Source of the DNA: Chaetoderma sp. LZ-2023a | Lineage: Eukaryota; Mollusca; Caudofoveata; Chaetodermatida; Chaetodermatidae | NCBI GenBank assembly: GCA_034401795.1 | Contig: JAVVLW010001330.1 | Location: 35,001 to 99,000, forward strand | Length of the DNA stretch: 64,000 nucleotides | Direction: 5' to 3' | Shown: piece by piece, positions 56,071 to 64,000 of the stretch | Layout: each line of letters begins with the position of its first letter | Numbering within the stretch: position 1 is the first letter of the stretch | Translations under genes and position numbers: made by a program | Notes under the pieces: generated by a model | What the model was told of the DNA's origin: nothing | Seen by the model: only the letters and a program-made list of their open reading frames with translations | Databases searched by the model: none

Positions 56071-56378
56071 TCCAGTTCATTCATCAACCATATGACGTCA
56101 TAATCAACTACGTGACGTGGACGATGACGTCATAATCAATTATATCATGAATGCCGTATATAAGTTCGTCATGAACGCTAATGGAATGTCTTTCCTATTT
56201 AATAAACAGGCAGTAACAGCACAAAGTCAAATCAGTTCCAAATATTCAACAGCTTAGCTGAATAGTTTTCTGGAAATTGAGATTCAGAGAGTGCAGGGAT
56301 AAGCAAGGGTGGAGCTTAGCTAGAGATAGGAGTGTCATAGCTAAAACTGGAGTCCTCCATTCAGCCGGAAGAGGTTGT
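56071..56378 (-). mobile_element. MITE-1 copy, core mostly deleted
   Basis: GATTCCAGTTCATTCATCAA to AAAACTGGAGTCCTCCATTC. TGACGTCA lies at about 56093 and 56125. Only CAGTAACAGCACAAAGTCAA and ATATTCAACAGCTTAGCTG remain of the hairpin. Confidence 0.85.
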
Positions 56379-56766
56379 GTTTGCGCACGTCACAATGATA
56401 TAGATGGATAAGGAAGCTTAACCGTTTGATTCCGGACGCTCGAGGCTGCTGCTCATACCTGCAAAAATAGCGTTCAACTGAATTAGTTTCGACACATTTG
56501 CCATAATTTTTTTACGGTCTATTTTATTTGTGACGTTTTTTTCGTTAAGGCTGCCTGTGTCGTAAGTATAATACGCCCGCGCTTGTTCTTACATTGGAAT
56601 TGTTAAAGCAAGGCGAGCTGTGAAAGTGTATGATTATTGTAAATATGGTATGTCACATCTGTCATATTTGAAACACCTACTAATGTAAGGCCAAGTATGC
56701 GTCTACGCGCCAAATGTAGGCTATGTGTGTCCCGGTGTGCGTTCGTCTGTAGTACAGCGGCTAATA
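56379..56766. other. Unassigned left flank of copy B
   Basis: Unique sequence with no similarity to the left flank of copy A, ending ...CTAATA at the element boundary. Confidence 0.5.
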
Positions 56767-57259
56767 ATCCGGGAGCCAATTTTCAAAAGGGGTCTAGAAG
56801 AATGGTTTCGTAGCACACCCAGTATTCAGAAGGTTTGTCTCTATATTATGCTAGACCGATGTCTTGGGTATATTCTGAGCCGTGTTGTACAAGAAAATTG
56901 TGGTATCACTAACCCGTGAGAAGCCCATTTACAATAGGTGTTGAATGTAGCTCTCAAACAATTTTCGCAATGGTAAATTTTTCACAAACTTAAGCGCATG
57001 TTATATCAATACAATCTTAACCAAAATGGAAAGGAGTGATCGTATATCGCAGATTTATACATAATCAACCTCGTTTAAGACACCCGTATGTTGCTTTGTA
57101 CATATTGGGGCACTTAGGTCTTCTTGTGACTAGCAATACCTTAGCTACAACAATGCCCATGTTTTCTACATTTTTCATAATTAAACTTTTAACTGACATG
57201 CAGTGCATGTCTACACAAGCTGGCAGGACATATTTATCACGTGAGCAAATGAGAGAATG

Positions 57260-59014
57260 TTACTCATCCGTGTCAAAGTCATCTTCGACAATTGTATGCT
57301 GAACATTGTCACACATTTCACCTCCCATACAAAGGCATGCTTCAGTGCAGAGTAGATTGTTAGCCTTGCATTGACAGAGATCTGTTCTTTTGCAGGCAGA
57401 CTTTTGACATCTACATGATGTGGGTTCAATCAATCCAAATGGAGCAGGATCCTTTGACATTAGAACAGGCTTGAGTAGACCATCCACTATACTCCAGCCA
57501 TGTCCATTTGGAGATGGAAGATACTGAACAGCTTGCAATGAACGTCTCCAAACAAGAGCTTGAAAATTGGCCCTTTCGGTGTGATGCTTTAGACTATTCG
57601 ATGTAGGTGGAAGATTTTCATTTCTTTGTCTCTTTTGACAAAAGATCCAATAACGGGTTTCATCAGTTGTCTTTCCCACATCCCTGGTGGTATACAACTC
57701 ACAGACAAATTTCTCACATAGAATTGCAGTATTCGGTGATAAGTCAACATGTTCGCCGAGTTGGGCTAAGCTAAGCTGATGACATTCAGATGACTTTAAG
57801 AGATTGAACGCTTTTCTCTTAGCGACTCCAAATAATGCACTAGTGCTATCACAACCTGTAAGAGAATGAAACCCAGGCAAAGACAGACAGATAGCTGGGC
57901 CCAGTACTTGAGCAACTGTATGTATTGGTATGTATCGCAATTTGTCCTTTGTGCCCGTACGGAACCATAGTTCAGAACAGTGAAGCGAACGATACGTATA
58001 TATACTAAGTACTGCCACGTCTGTATCAGGAGACTGTATAACAACACGCATGTGGTCTTTTGAAGCGTGTAGCGCGTGCAACATCATACGCGTATCTGCT
58101 TCCTCGTGATCTGATCGAAGTTCTTCCAAATACGACGAATTGTTCGCTGAAATGACAACAACATCCATTCCATCGTTAAAGCCACCAGCAAGAATGACGC
58201 AATTGTCGGCAGATAGCATATTTGGACCAGTATCACGCAACCGCTTGCTGAGAAATGCAACCAGGTTACTTTTGTTGCTTGGATTGCTGATGTACTTGGC
58301 CCATTGCTTTGGAACGGGAGTATTTTCACCAGCAATCTTTACTTCCAATGCTGTTGATGACCCACGTTTTAGCCGCTTTTCCGCTTTGAGAGATTCCAGT
58401 CTATCATATCTGTCAAAAACTATATCTACTCTGTTGCAGTCTTCTTGATTCAGTGGAACTGTAAAGATGTGCCAGTATTTATCAGCCAATTCTCCAAATG
58501 TAGACGTACCTCCAGTTTTAACCATTTGCACAATTGCCATGCCATCTACTACATAAGCTGTTGCGCCTGTCTTGTCAACAGGTGGAAGCCGTCCATCAAC
58601 ATTTACTTCCTTTTCTAGTTCACTTAACAAAACACTTTTCACATTCTTTCTTAGAGTCCCATCCGTATGTGACAATGATAGTGGAACAGCAGACAGTTCA
58701 TACGTCATCACTAGTTTTAAATCAACATCTCTGGCCCTTGCGGCAATAATTAATCGACCAAATAGTTCGCGGTCAGATCTCACATTGTGAATTTTTTCAT
58801 CATTTGTTTTGAGTTTTTTCTTCTGTGCTAGGCTGGCAAATGTTTTAAGTTTTAAGTGTGGCAACGTGTCCCAAAAGCTTCTCGTGTTAGTGTCCAGCCG
58901 CTCCTGAACAAAATTGTCCATAATCTCCTTACCAATGTCACAGGCGGAAACAAGTCTCTTGGCGATTTCACTAGGCAATACCACGCCAGTTGCAATGTTT
59001 ACAAGCGGAAGACA
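57260..59014 (-). CDS. FEN1/XPG-like nuclease with C-terminal CXC (tesmin/TSO1-like) domain
   Basis: A 584-codon open block follows a TAG at 59015-59017 and begins with the linker CLPLVNIATG. Residue numbers below start at the codon at 58984. Visible order: helical linker (1-60); N-terminal nuclease part with VVDGMAIVQ (Asp147) and VDIVFDRYDRLESLKAEKR (Asp191), matching FEN1 Asp34 and the VFDGxxxxLK segment with Asp86; internal nuclease part with DHEEADTRMML (Glu295, Asp297), SPDTDV (Asp320, Asp322) and GCDSTSALFGVAKRKAFNLL (Asp379 and helix-turn-helix), matching FEN1 Glu158/160, Asp179/181 and Asp233. The Cys-rich end (about 523-560, CRCQKSACKRTDLCQCKANN and following) is a CXC-type DNA-binding module, followed by an acidic tail. 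Expected role: structure-specific DNA cleavage on element or target DNA; this is inference. Confidence 0.75.
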   Translation of the reverse strand, partial: CLPLVNIATGVVLPSEIAKRLVSACDIGKEIMDNFVQERLDTNTRSFWDTLPHLKLKTFASLAQKKKLKTNDEKIHNVRSDRELFGRLIIAARARDVDLKLVMTYELSAVPLSLSHTDGTLRKNVKSVLLSELEKEVNVDGRLPPVDKTGATAYVVDGMAIVQMVKTGGTSTFGELADKYWHIFTVPLNQEDCNRVDIVFDRYDRLESLKAEKRLKRGSSTALEVKIAGENTPVPKQWAKYISNPSNKSNLVAFLSKRLRDTGPNMLSADNCVILAGGFNDGMDVVVISANNSSYLEELRSDHEEADTRMMLHALHASKDHMRVVIQSPDTDVAVLSIYTYRSLHCSELWFRTGTKDKLRYIPIHTVAQVLGPAICLSLPGFHSLTGCDSTSALFGVAKRKAFNLLKSSECHQLSLAQLGEHVDLSPNTAILCEKFVCELYTTRDVGKTTDETRYWIFCQKRQRNENLPPTSNSLKHHTERANFQALVWRRSLQAVQYLPSPNGHGWSIVDGLLKPVLMSKDPAPFGLIEPTSCRCQKSACKRTDLCQCKANNLLCTEACLCMGGEMCDNVQHTIVEDDFDTDE

Positions 59015-59953
59015 CTAGCTGTCGTCGTTTTCCGCAATATTAAAGGGATTGGTCATTATATCTGATGAGAACATCGAAAGTATCTTCTGCACATTGGTTT
59101 CATCCCTGTTCATTCGATTAGTCCCCATTTCCTTATGTACTCCAAACATGTGACTATCTTGTAACCCACACATTTGCTTTGTGACCGTTGTTATGGCTGC
59201 CCTCTCGTGGCTAGTTAAAAACCACCTCTCCAGAGCTCCTGGCTTTTCTGTTATTCCAATAATACCACCTCGCTTTTTGGAATCCAAATTAATCGATTGC
59301 TCTAAGGCCATATCTGTCCACACTTGATTGAATGGATGGTCTGAGCGACTTACGGAGTGATTTCCATTCAAGAATTGTTCATGTACATGGGGATGTGTAC
59401 TTGGAAGCATCTTCATGTCCGCAAGATATATTGGGTGCCATCTTGCATAATTGGTTCTGTCCGTGCTGTGTAAATATGGCGCCATAGCAGCAGTAGCAGA
59501 TAGGTGTGCCTGCCAATCTCCAGTTCTCTCAGCTCTTATGAATCCAAGCAGCAGCTCTACCATATGAATATATGAGTTCCAAAATGGGAACAGGTGTGAT
59601 TTCGAGCTTGACTCAACTTTAAAGGATTTGAACAGCTGTTGCAATTTATTCACGTACATACACACCTCTTTGAAATTTTCTTGCAGTGCGTCTAAGTCGT
59701 CAATGCTGCTTCGGCACATCTTAATTTTCTCATCCAGACTCTCCAATTCTGTTGGAGTAATGTGGTCTTCATGTTGTCCATTTTGTTGAACCCATTTGGA
59801 AAAAGACTGCCATTGTAATCGCAGCAGCGCTTCCATAATCAATTTGTGAGCCCTCACTCCTCGATTATATGACTTCCCTTTAAGTAGAGCAGCAGCCGTG
59901 CTGCTACCATATGTGTTGGCCTCTATGTCCATCTGTCTCATTCCAACCACCAT
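59015..59953 (-). CDS. Conserved YARW-domain protein of unknown function, N-terminal partner of the nuclease
   Basis: 312 residues from an ATG at 59951-59953. The frame is probably entered from an upstream exon, because CACCCAG immediately precedes GTAATGG. Key blocks: helical LLRLQWQSFSKWVQQN; NYARWHPIYLADM; HPHVHEQFLNGNHSVSRSDH; VWTDMALEQSINLDSKKRGG; ITEKPGALERWFLTSHERAA. I have seen this combination in many unannotated invertebrate proteins, always without an assigned function. It ends NPFNIAENDDS at a TAG; the nuclease block continues in the same frame immediately after. The natural reading is one long protein interrupted by a single nonsense codon, with this half upstream. No membrane segment is seen. 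Confidence 0.7.
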   Translation of the reverse strand: MVVGMRQMDIEANTYGSSTAAALLKGKSYNRGVRAHKLIMEALLRLQWQSFSKWVQQNGQHEDHITPTELESLDEKIKMCRSSIDDLDALQENFKEVCMYVNKLQQLFKSFKVESSSKSHLFPFWNSYIHMVELLLGFIRAERTGDWQAHLSATAAMAPYLHSTDRTNYARWHPIYLADMKMLPSTHPHVHEQFLNGNHSVSRSDHPFNQVWTDMALEQSINLDSKKRGGIIGITEKPGALERWFLTSHERAAITTVTKQMCGLQDSHMFGVHKEMGTNRMNRDETNVQKILSMFSSDIMTNPFNIAENDDS

Positions 59954-60374
59954 TACCTGGGTGCTTTGTCAACAGTGGTACAGCTGGATATACAGATTCT
60001 ATGATGGAGTTAGTACACATACATAAAACATAACCTTCACGTTTCACCCTCGCCTTTGGTATATGCATGCAAAATGTATGTTGGATATATGTTAGGTCGA
60101 TATCAGTCTAAATATCATATATGGTGAATCTAATACGATATTACTTTGAGTTATGACACGATCATGCTTATATCGTTGTGCACTGTGGATACAGCCAAAG
60201 CCTAGACCCCCTATGCAAAGAAATCAGGATAACTAATTAGTGCTACCACAATTTGTTTGTACAACAGGGCTTAAAATGTGTGGGACATGTCCCCCAAGCC
60301 ACAGAAAGTGTCAGACCTTCCGAATACTGGGTGTGCTACGTCACGATTCTGACCTAGCTTTAGCTCCTGGACTA

Positions 60375-60870
60375 TAAGGACCATATATAATAGTGAAATT
60401 GTGACAAAAGTGTGAAATGTCGCACAGATGTCCACTATGATATGGAGATTCATTTAAGAGGAGATTTTCAAGATGACCGCCATGAAAAGCCATTTTCACT
60501 AATATACCGGCTTATAGATGACATAAAAACACGATCCTGGTGTCTAATCATATTTTTCTGGGTCGAAAAATCTATATTCCCCATCATTATAATCACCAGA
60601 TTATCTGGATTGGATTTCAAAACAGTAGCTGTGTAAAAGTCCCTAGCCTGCCTATTTATCGACTCATAAATAACATAGAATCGAAATATTCCTCTCTGTC
60701 TTAGAATATCTGACCTATGTAGATTCATATGTGCTAATAATTGTTTGTGTGCACATAGATGATAAGACTGGATCATTAGATCTCAGGCATCCTACGGACA
60801 CCATACATTACTTGACATACATAGTAAATATCCAGACATAGCTTGTCAGAGTGACTATAGCAAAGCGAAT
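60375..60870. other. Unassigned right flank of copy B
   Basis: Unique sequence with no homology to the right flank of copy A. A phrase pair near 60465-60560 and 60640-60700 is weakly complementary, but no element is recognised. Confidence 0.4.
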
Positions 60871-60990
60871 AATAGACCTTTCCAGTTTTAGCCATGCCCG
60901 GCCCATTTCTAGATAAGCTCCACCCACCCCACGCTGCAACAACACCCAGTCAAATTAGTTTCAAAATATTCAACAGTATCTTTATAGTCC
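60871..60990 (+). mobile_element. MITE-1 copy, large internal deletion
   Basis: ATAGACCTTTCCAGTTTTAG, GCCATGCCCGGCCCATTTCT and CTCCACCCACCCCACGC, joined directly to CACCCAGTCAAATTAGTTTC and ATATTCAACAGTATC. The CRE arm and right end are absent. Confidence 0.8.
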
Positions 60991-61382
60991 AAGAGCTACT
61001 GGGGTGTTTAATCACCCGAAAGAGGCCAAACAAACTGATGCTGTTTTTAGATAGCCCAATATATGTAGTATATGAAATGAGTACTCTTAGTTGCTGAATA
61101 TATTCCTATTTCATTTTAATTGGATGATTTCAAAGGTACCTTGATATTTGACGTACCTGGCAAAAAATTAGGGGTAGGGGAAATTCAAAGTCACATCCCT
61201 GTCTTATTTATACACACAGCCTTACCCAAGAGCCATCATATTAAAGGTAATGAAGGCCTCGTTCAACTGATACCAGGTTTTAATTCCAGAGGTTAACAAT
61301 ATTGTTCTTAACGCATCATTTTGCACCCAGTTCATGCCCATTCTTAGCTGGCTTTAAAGGTGTTCGCTCATTTTCGGATAGT
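60991..61382. other. Unassigned spacer
   Basis: No feature is identified before the decayed nuclease pseudogene. Confidence 0.4.
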
Positions 61383-62807
61383 TTAAATGCCACTGTCGGA
61401 ATCTACATCAGACCCATCAGAAGACACAATAAGCAGTTTATCAGTACCGTCCTCACCCCATTTCTCTGCGAATGTCTCTGGATCAATGACGTCACTAATG
61501 GCAGATGGAACCTGATCAAACCAGTTCACTATGAACAGAGCATCAACACAGCACCAGCCGTGTTTGCCAGGATCTAGCTCCAGAATTGACTGTTCGTATG
61601 CATGCTTCCAAATATGTTCCACATAGTTAGCTCGCTTGATCTACTGTTTAAGCACAGGTCCACAAGGCGGTAGAACACTTGCATCAGCACCTTTGATCTT
61701 TGTTGATGGTCTGTCTTGGCTTGTCGGGGCATACTTGATCCTGAAGACGGCATAACGAACATCAGCTGTTTTCTGCATATTCTGCTTCCCATAAAGTGTG
61801 CAGACATAAGCTTCTAGCATGTCCTGGTAGCGGGCCATGAGAAAAGGTGATTCCCCAAGTGCATCAAACGCACTGGGAAATTGTACAGATCGTTCCATCA
61901 GCTGTAATGGGTGTACTTCTCCTTTTCGTAGAAAAGCGGGCGTGTAATCACAGCCTGTAAAGACATGCAGAGCAGGAAGAGCACCGCATAGGTCTTTGCC
62001 AAGATGCTTCGACAGAGATGTCACATCAGTGTATCTTCTGGTGTTGTTACCATTAACACCTGCATCCATACATTTGCTTTAATATTGTATTCTCTAGATG
62101 ATACAGAAGAATGATGAACACATCTGTGTCATTGCAACGAATGACCACATTGGGCGCCCACAGCTTAGAGATGCGGGCTAGATGTAATGCTATTCTTGTA
62201 TCTGCCTCTTCGTGGTTGCAGGCTAACTCTTCATTAGTGCTGCGGACGACACCTCCATCCCGTGAAGCTGTAAACGTGTAACACACACCTTCTACTCCCA
62301 TGACTAACCTTTTCCTCTCTAACATCTTCAAATAACTGTCCTTCTGCCATTTGTCAGCAAGAAACAAGGAAAGACATCTTGAAAACAATTGACCTAAGAA
62401 GCGAGCGGAAGTCTTTTGGGCGTGTTTGGTCTGAGCCAGTTACTCTGAAGTCTGATACTGGTTTGCTCTTTCTGCTCCCTTAATTGATTTCTCTGGGTAT
62501 CTGTCGCAGATAAAATGAACAGCACCAACTTTACACAGCTTTCTAAGAATGACTTTGGCAATCCCTACAAATGTCGCTGACACATCCACCAATCCTTGGA
62601 TGTCAGAAACATCGCATCTTGGATATAAACATAGTGTCGCGGTGGTTGTGGTGTGTTACTGCTCACCCTATCCTCTAAAGCGTGCATCAGCTTTGACTTG
62701 TCTGTCTTATTCATGGTGCCGTCAAGTTGTGCAAGCGACAAAGGGACAGGAGTTAAGGGGTAGCTGAAGACCATCAACAGATTCACCTGTTTTTTCGTAG
62801 CATCCAC
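61383..62807 (-). pseudogene. Decayed FEN1-like nuclease, diverged relative of copies A and B
   Basis: Fragments in at least three frames, in order: LLMVFSYPLTPVPLSLAQLD with VYIQDAMFL (62565-62807); ICDRYPEKSIKGAERA near 62480-62520 (not in a long ORF); LACNHEEADTRIALHLARIS and VVIRCNDTDVFIILLYHL (62053-62388); LHVFTGCDYTPAFLRKGEVH (61641-62069); then a shorter tail ending in acidic SSDGSDVDSDSGI (61383-61622). The acidic nuclease positions are preserved and GCDYTPAF is even closer to cellular FEN1 than copy B is. No CXC domain is visible. Frameshifts and a stop near 62450 show that it is not functional. It lacks its N-terminal partner upstream on this strand. Confidence 0.7.
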
Positions 62808-62899
62808 TGGCCAAAACGGTTCAAACGTTTATGATTCGCCTACTACCCAGTTTGTATGCTTTTAGTACCATCTATACTTTGTCAAATTCCGAGAGATTC

Positions 62900-63999
62900 C
62901 TGTTTAGTTCCTTTTTCTCTTTTTCACAAAACAGGCATGTATTTTGAAATATCGCCTAATAACCACTTGATTAGATATACACATCAAGTGACAGTAGCCA
63001 GTATGCACATATTACACCAGCACGCGCATCAAGAGTGTCTGCTACGGGTCTCTGTTGGGGAGAATGTCCTTTCATTTTGATGAATGGAGGGATATACAGT
63101 TTGCAGAGCATCCTCAGTTCATGTATGCGACGATAACTTTGCAGTTAAAGCTAATGACGCCTCAATTTAGTATGCCAATCTGTGAGAAATCTTCATATGT
63201 ATGTTCAATGCGTGCTGCAAATCATTCCCTGGAATGTTGCGCTAAACCTCACCAACTATGTCAGGTGGCTATCAGTTCACATCAGTGATATGGTGCACCT
63301 AGCGACAACACGTCCTGAGGTTTTCAAGCAATTCGACCGAGGGCATTTGCCATACAGAAAACCCATAATGTCTTTACAGCGATGTCCATAAACCAATACC
63401 ATGAACAGATCAATGAACTCATAAAGGGTGTTGATGGTGCTGTTGGTTTGACAGAAAATCTGCATGCGCTGGAGCGATGGATGGGCAGAGATATCTAAAA
63501 TAGTGCAGGGGTTTGAAGAAATCGTAGAGCTTGAAGAGTTTGCAAACGCTGGTTGATCATAAATCAATAAAACATCATAAACCAGTCCCATCAGGACAAA
63601 AGAGTTGTGCAAAGGATGCATCATCATTAGTGTTAACAATTCAGGAAATCCATTCATTGAAGACAGTGGCGACTTGTTTACTCTAGATACCGAGACCATT
63701 ATGAGCAAGTGTGTAGTTCAAACAGTGTACCCTATTGCAGATATTGGAAAGGCGCAATATAATAGATTTGTGGAAGACCGATTAAAGAGCAACCCATCAG
63801 TGACATAGTGACCAAAACACATTACCTCTCTTTAACAAAGCCGTTGGTGCAAAAAGCAACTTTCGTCATTAAAATCAAATTGTACTCTTTTTTCCAAGAC
63901 TTTGCATTGCATCATGTAAGGCGCGACAGCAAAACCGTAATACATTCTTTCAGCATGAAAATAGAAAGTGTCCTCCATCTATTGCTGACAGGGGTCTAA
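62900..63999 (+). pseudogene. Decayed YARW-domain fragment, opposite strand, runs off the window
   Basis: In shifting frames: QFMYATITLQLKLMTPQF (near 63118), HMYVQCVLQIIPWNVALNLT plus NYVRWLSVHISDMVHLATTR and PEVFKQFDRGH (63190-63350), GVDGAVGLTENLHALERWM (near 63429-63485), then DSGDLFTLDTETIMSKCVVQ and DIGKAQYNRFVEDRLKSNPS (63662-63800). These align with NYARWHPIYLADM, HPHVHEQFLNGNH, GIIGITEKPGALERWF and, past the copy B TAG, with SACDIGKEIMDNFVQERL. That continuity supports a single ancestral protein. At least four frame disruptions are present. Confidence 0.65.
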
Positions 64000-64000
64000 A

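Larger units (their letters stand above)
56767..60372 (-). mobile_element. FEN-nuclease mobile element, copy B (3.6 kb)
   Basis: Left end ATCCGGGAGCCAATTTTC, right end TTTAGCTCCTGGAC, inverted relative to each other and flanked by TA (56765-56766 and 60373-60374). It contains two in-frame coding blocks on the minus strand, 59953-59015 and 59014-57260, about 480 bases of left non-coding sequence and about 420 bases at the right that may hold a promoter or an upstream exon. There is no DDE transposase, reverse transcriptase or tyrosine recombinase. The flanks differ from those of copy A, so the unit has moved. Whether it is autonomous is unknown. Confidence 0.8.

Overview
The window looks like intergenic, repeat-saturated nuclear DNA of a lophotrochozoan animal, most likely a mollusc. 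The grounds are the long spacers, the GT-AG-type splice signals, the dense short inverted-repeat transposons, and two interspersed repeat types that I know as common in molluscan genomes: the TTAGCTCACCTGG-ended repeat and the tandem GACCTTGACCTTTGACC repeat. The assignment rests on those repeats and not on a marker gene. No rRNA, tRNA gene or CRISPR array was found.

Host-gene content is very low. The best candidate is a 220-residue coding exon at 19194-19856 (+) with a strong splice acceptor upstream and a polyadenylation signal downstream; I do not recognise the family. A possible secreted-protein exon lies at 49556-49864 (-).

The most interesting objects are two nearly identical copies of a mobile element, at 41711-44085 (2.4 kb, internally deleted) and 56767-60372 (3.6 kb). 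They are bounded by imperfect terminal inverted repeats and flanking TA dinucleotides. They encode, on the minus strand, a protein with a FEN1/XPG-like nuclease domain (all seven metal-binding acidic positions and the helix-turn-helix motif can be matched) followed by a tesmin/TSO1-like CXC cysteine domain. It is preceded in the same frame, across one TAG, by a conserved domain of unknown function (YARW domain below). An older, frameshifted relative of both halves occupies 61383-63999, with the halves on opposite strands.

Layout. 0-8 kb: a short inverted-repeat transposon (MITE-1), a 370-base direct repeat pair about 6 kb apart, a TTAGCTCACC repeat, a tRNA-derived SINE, a 45-bp satellite with higher-order structure and a layered CAA/CAG/CGG tract. 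8-18 kb: MITE-1 copies, a 47-bp minisatellite, an LTR-like promoter/poly(A) block and a small hairpin element. 18-31 kb: the 19 kb gene and many copies of a second, piggyBac-like MITE (MITE-2). 31-41 kb: a TCTG/TCCG layered tract, a CRE-containing 20-bp array, a 37-bp array grading into a 12-bp array, and AT-rich DNA. 41-47 kb: mobile-element copy A and a decayed non-LTR retrotransposon. 47-56 kb: clustered MITE-1, MITE-2, a second TTAGCTCACC repeat, a minisatellite and a nuclear-receptor-half-site repeat. 56-64 kb: copy B and the decayed relative.

MITE-1 gives the window much of its character: about 18 full or partial copies carry clustered TGACGTCA (CRE) palindromes, so this octamer occurs about 35 times where about one is expected by chance.
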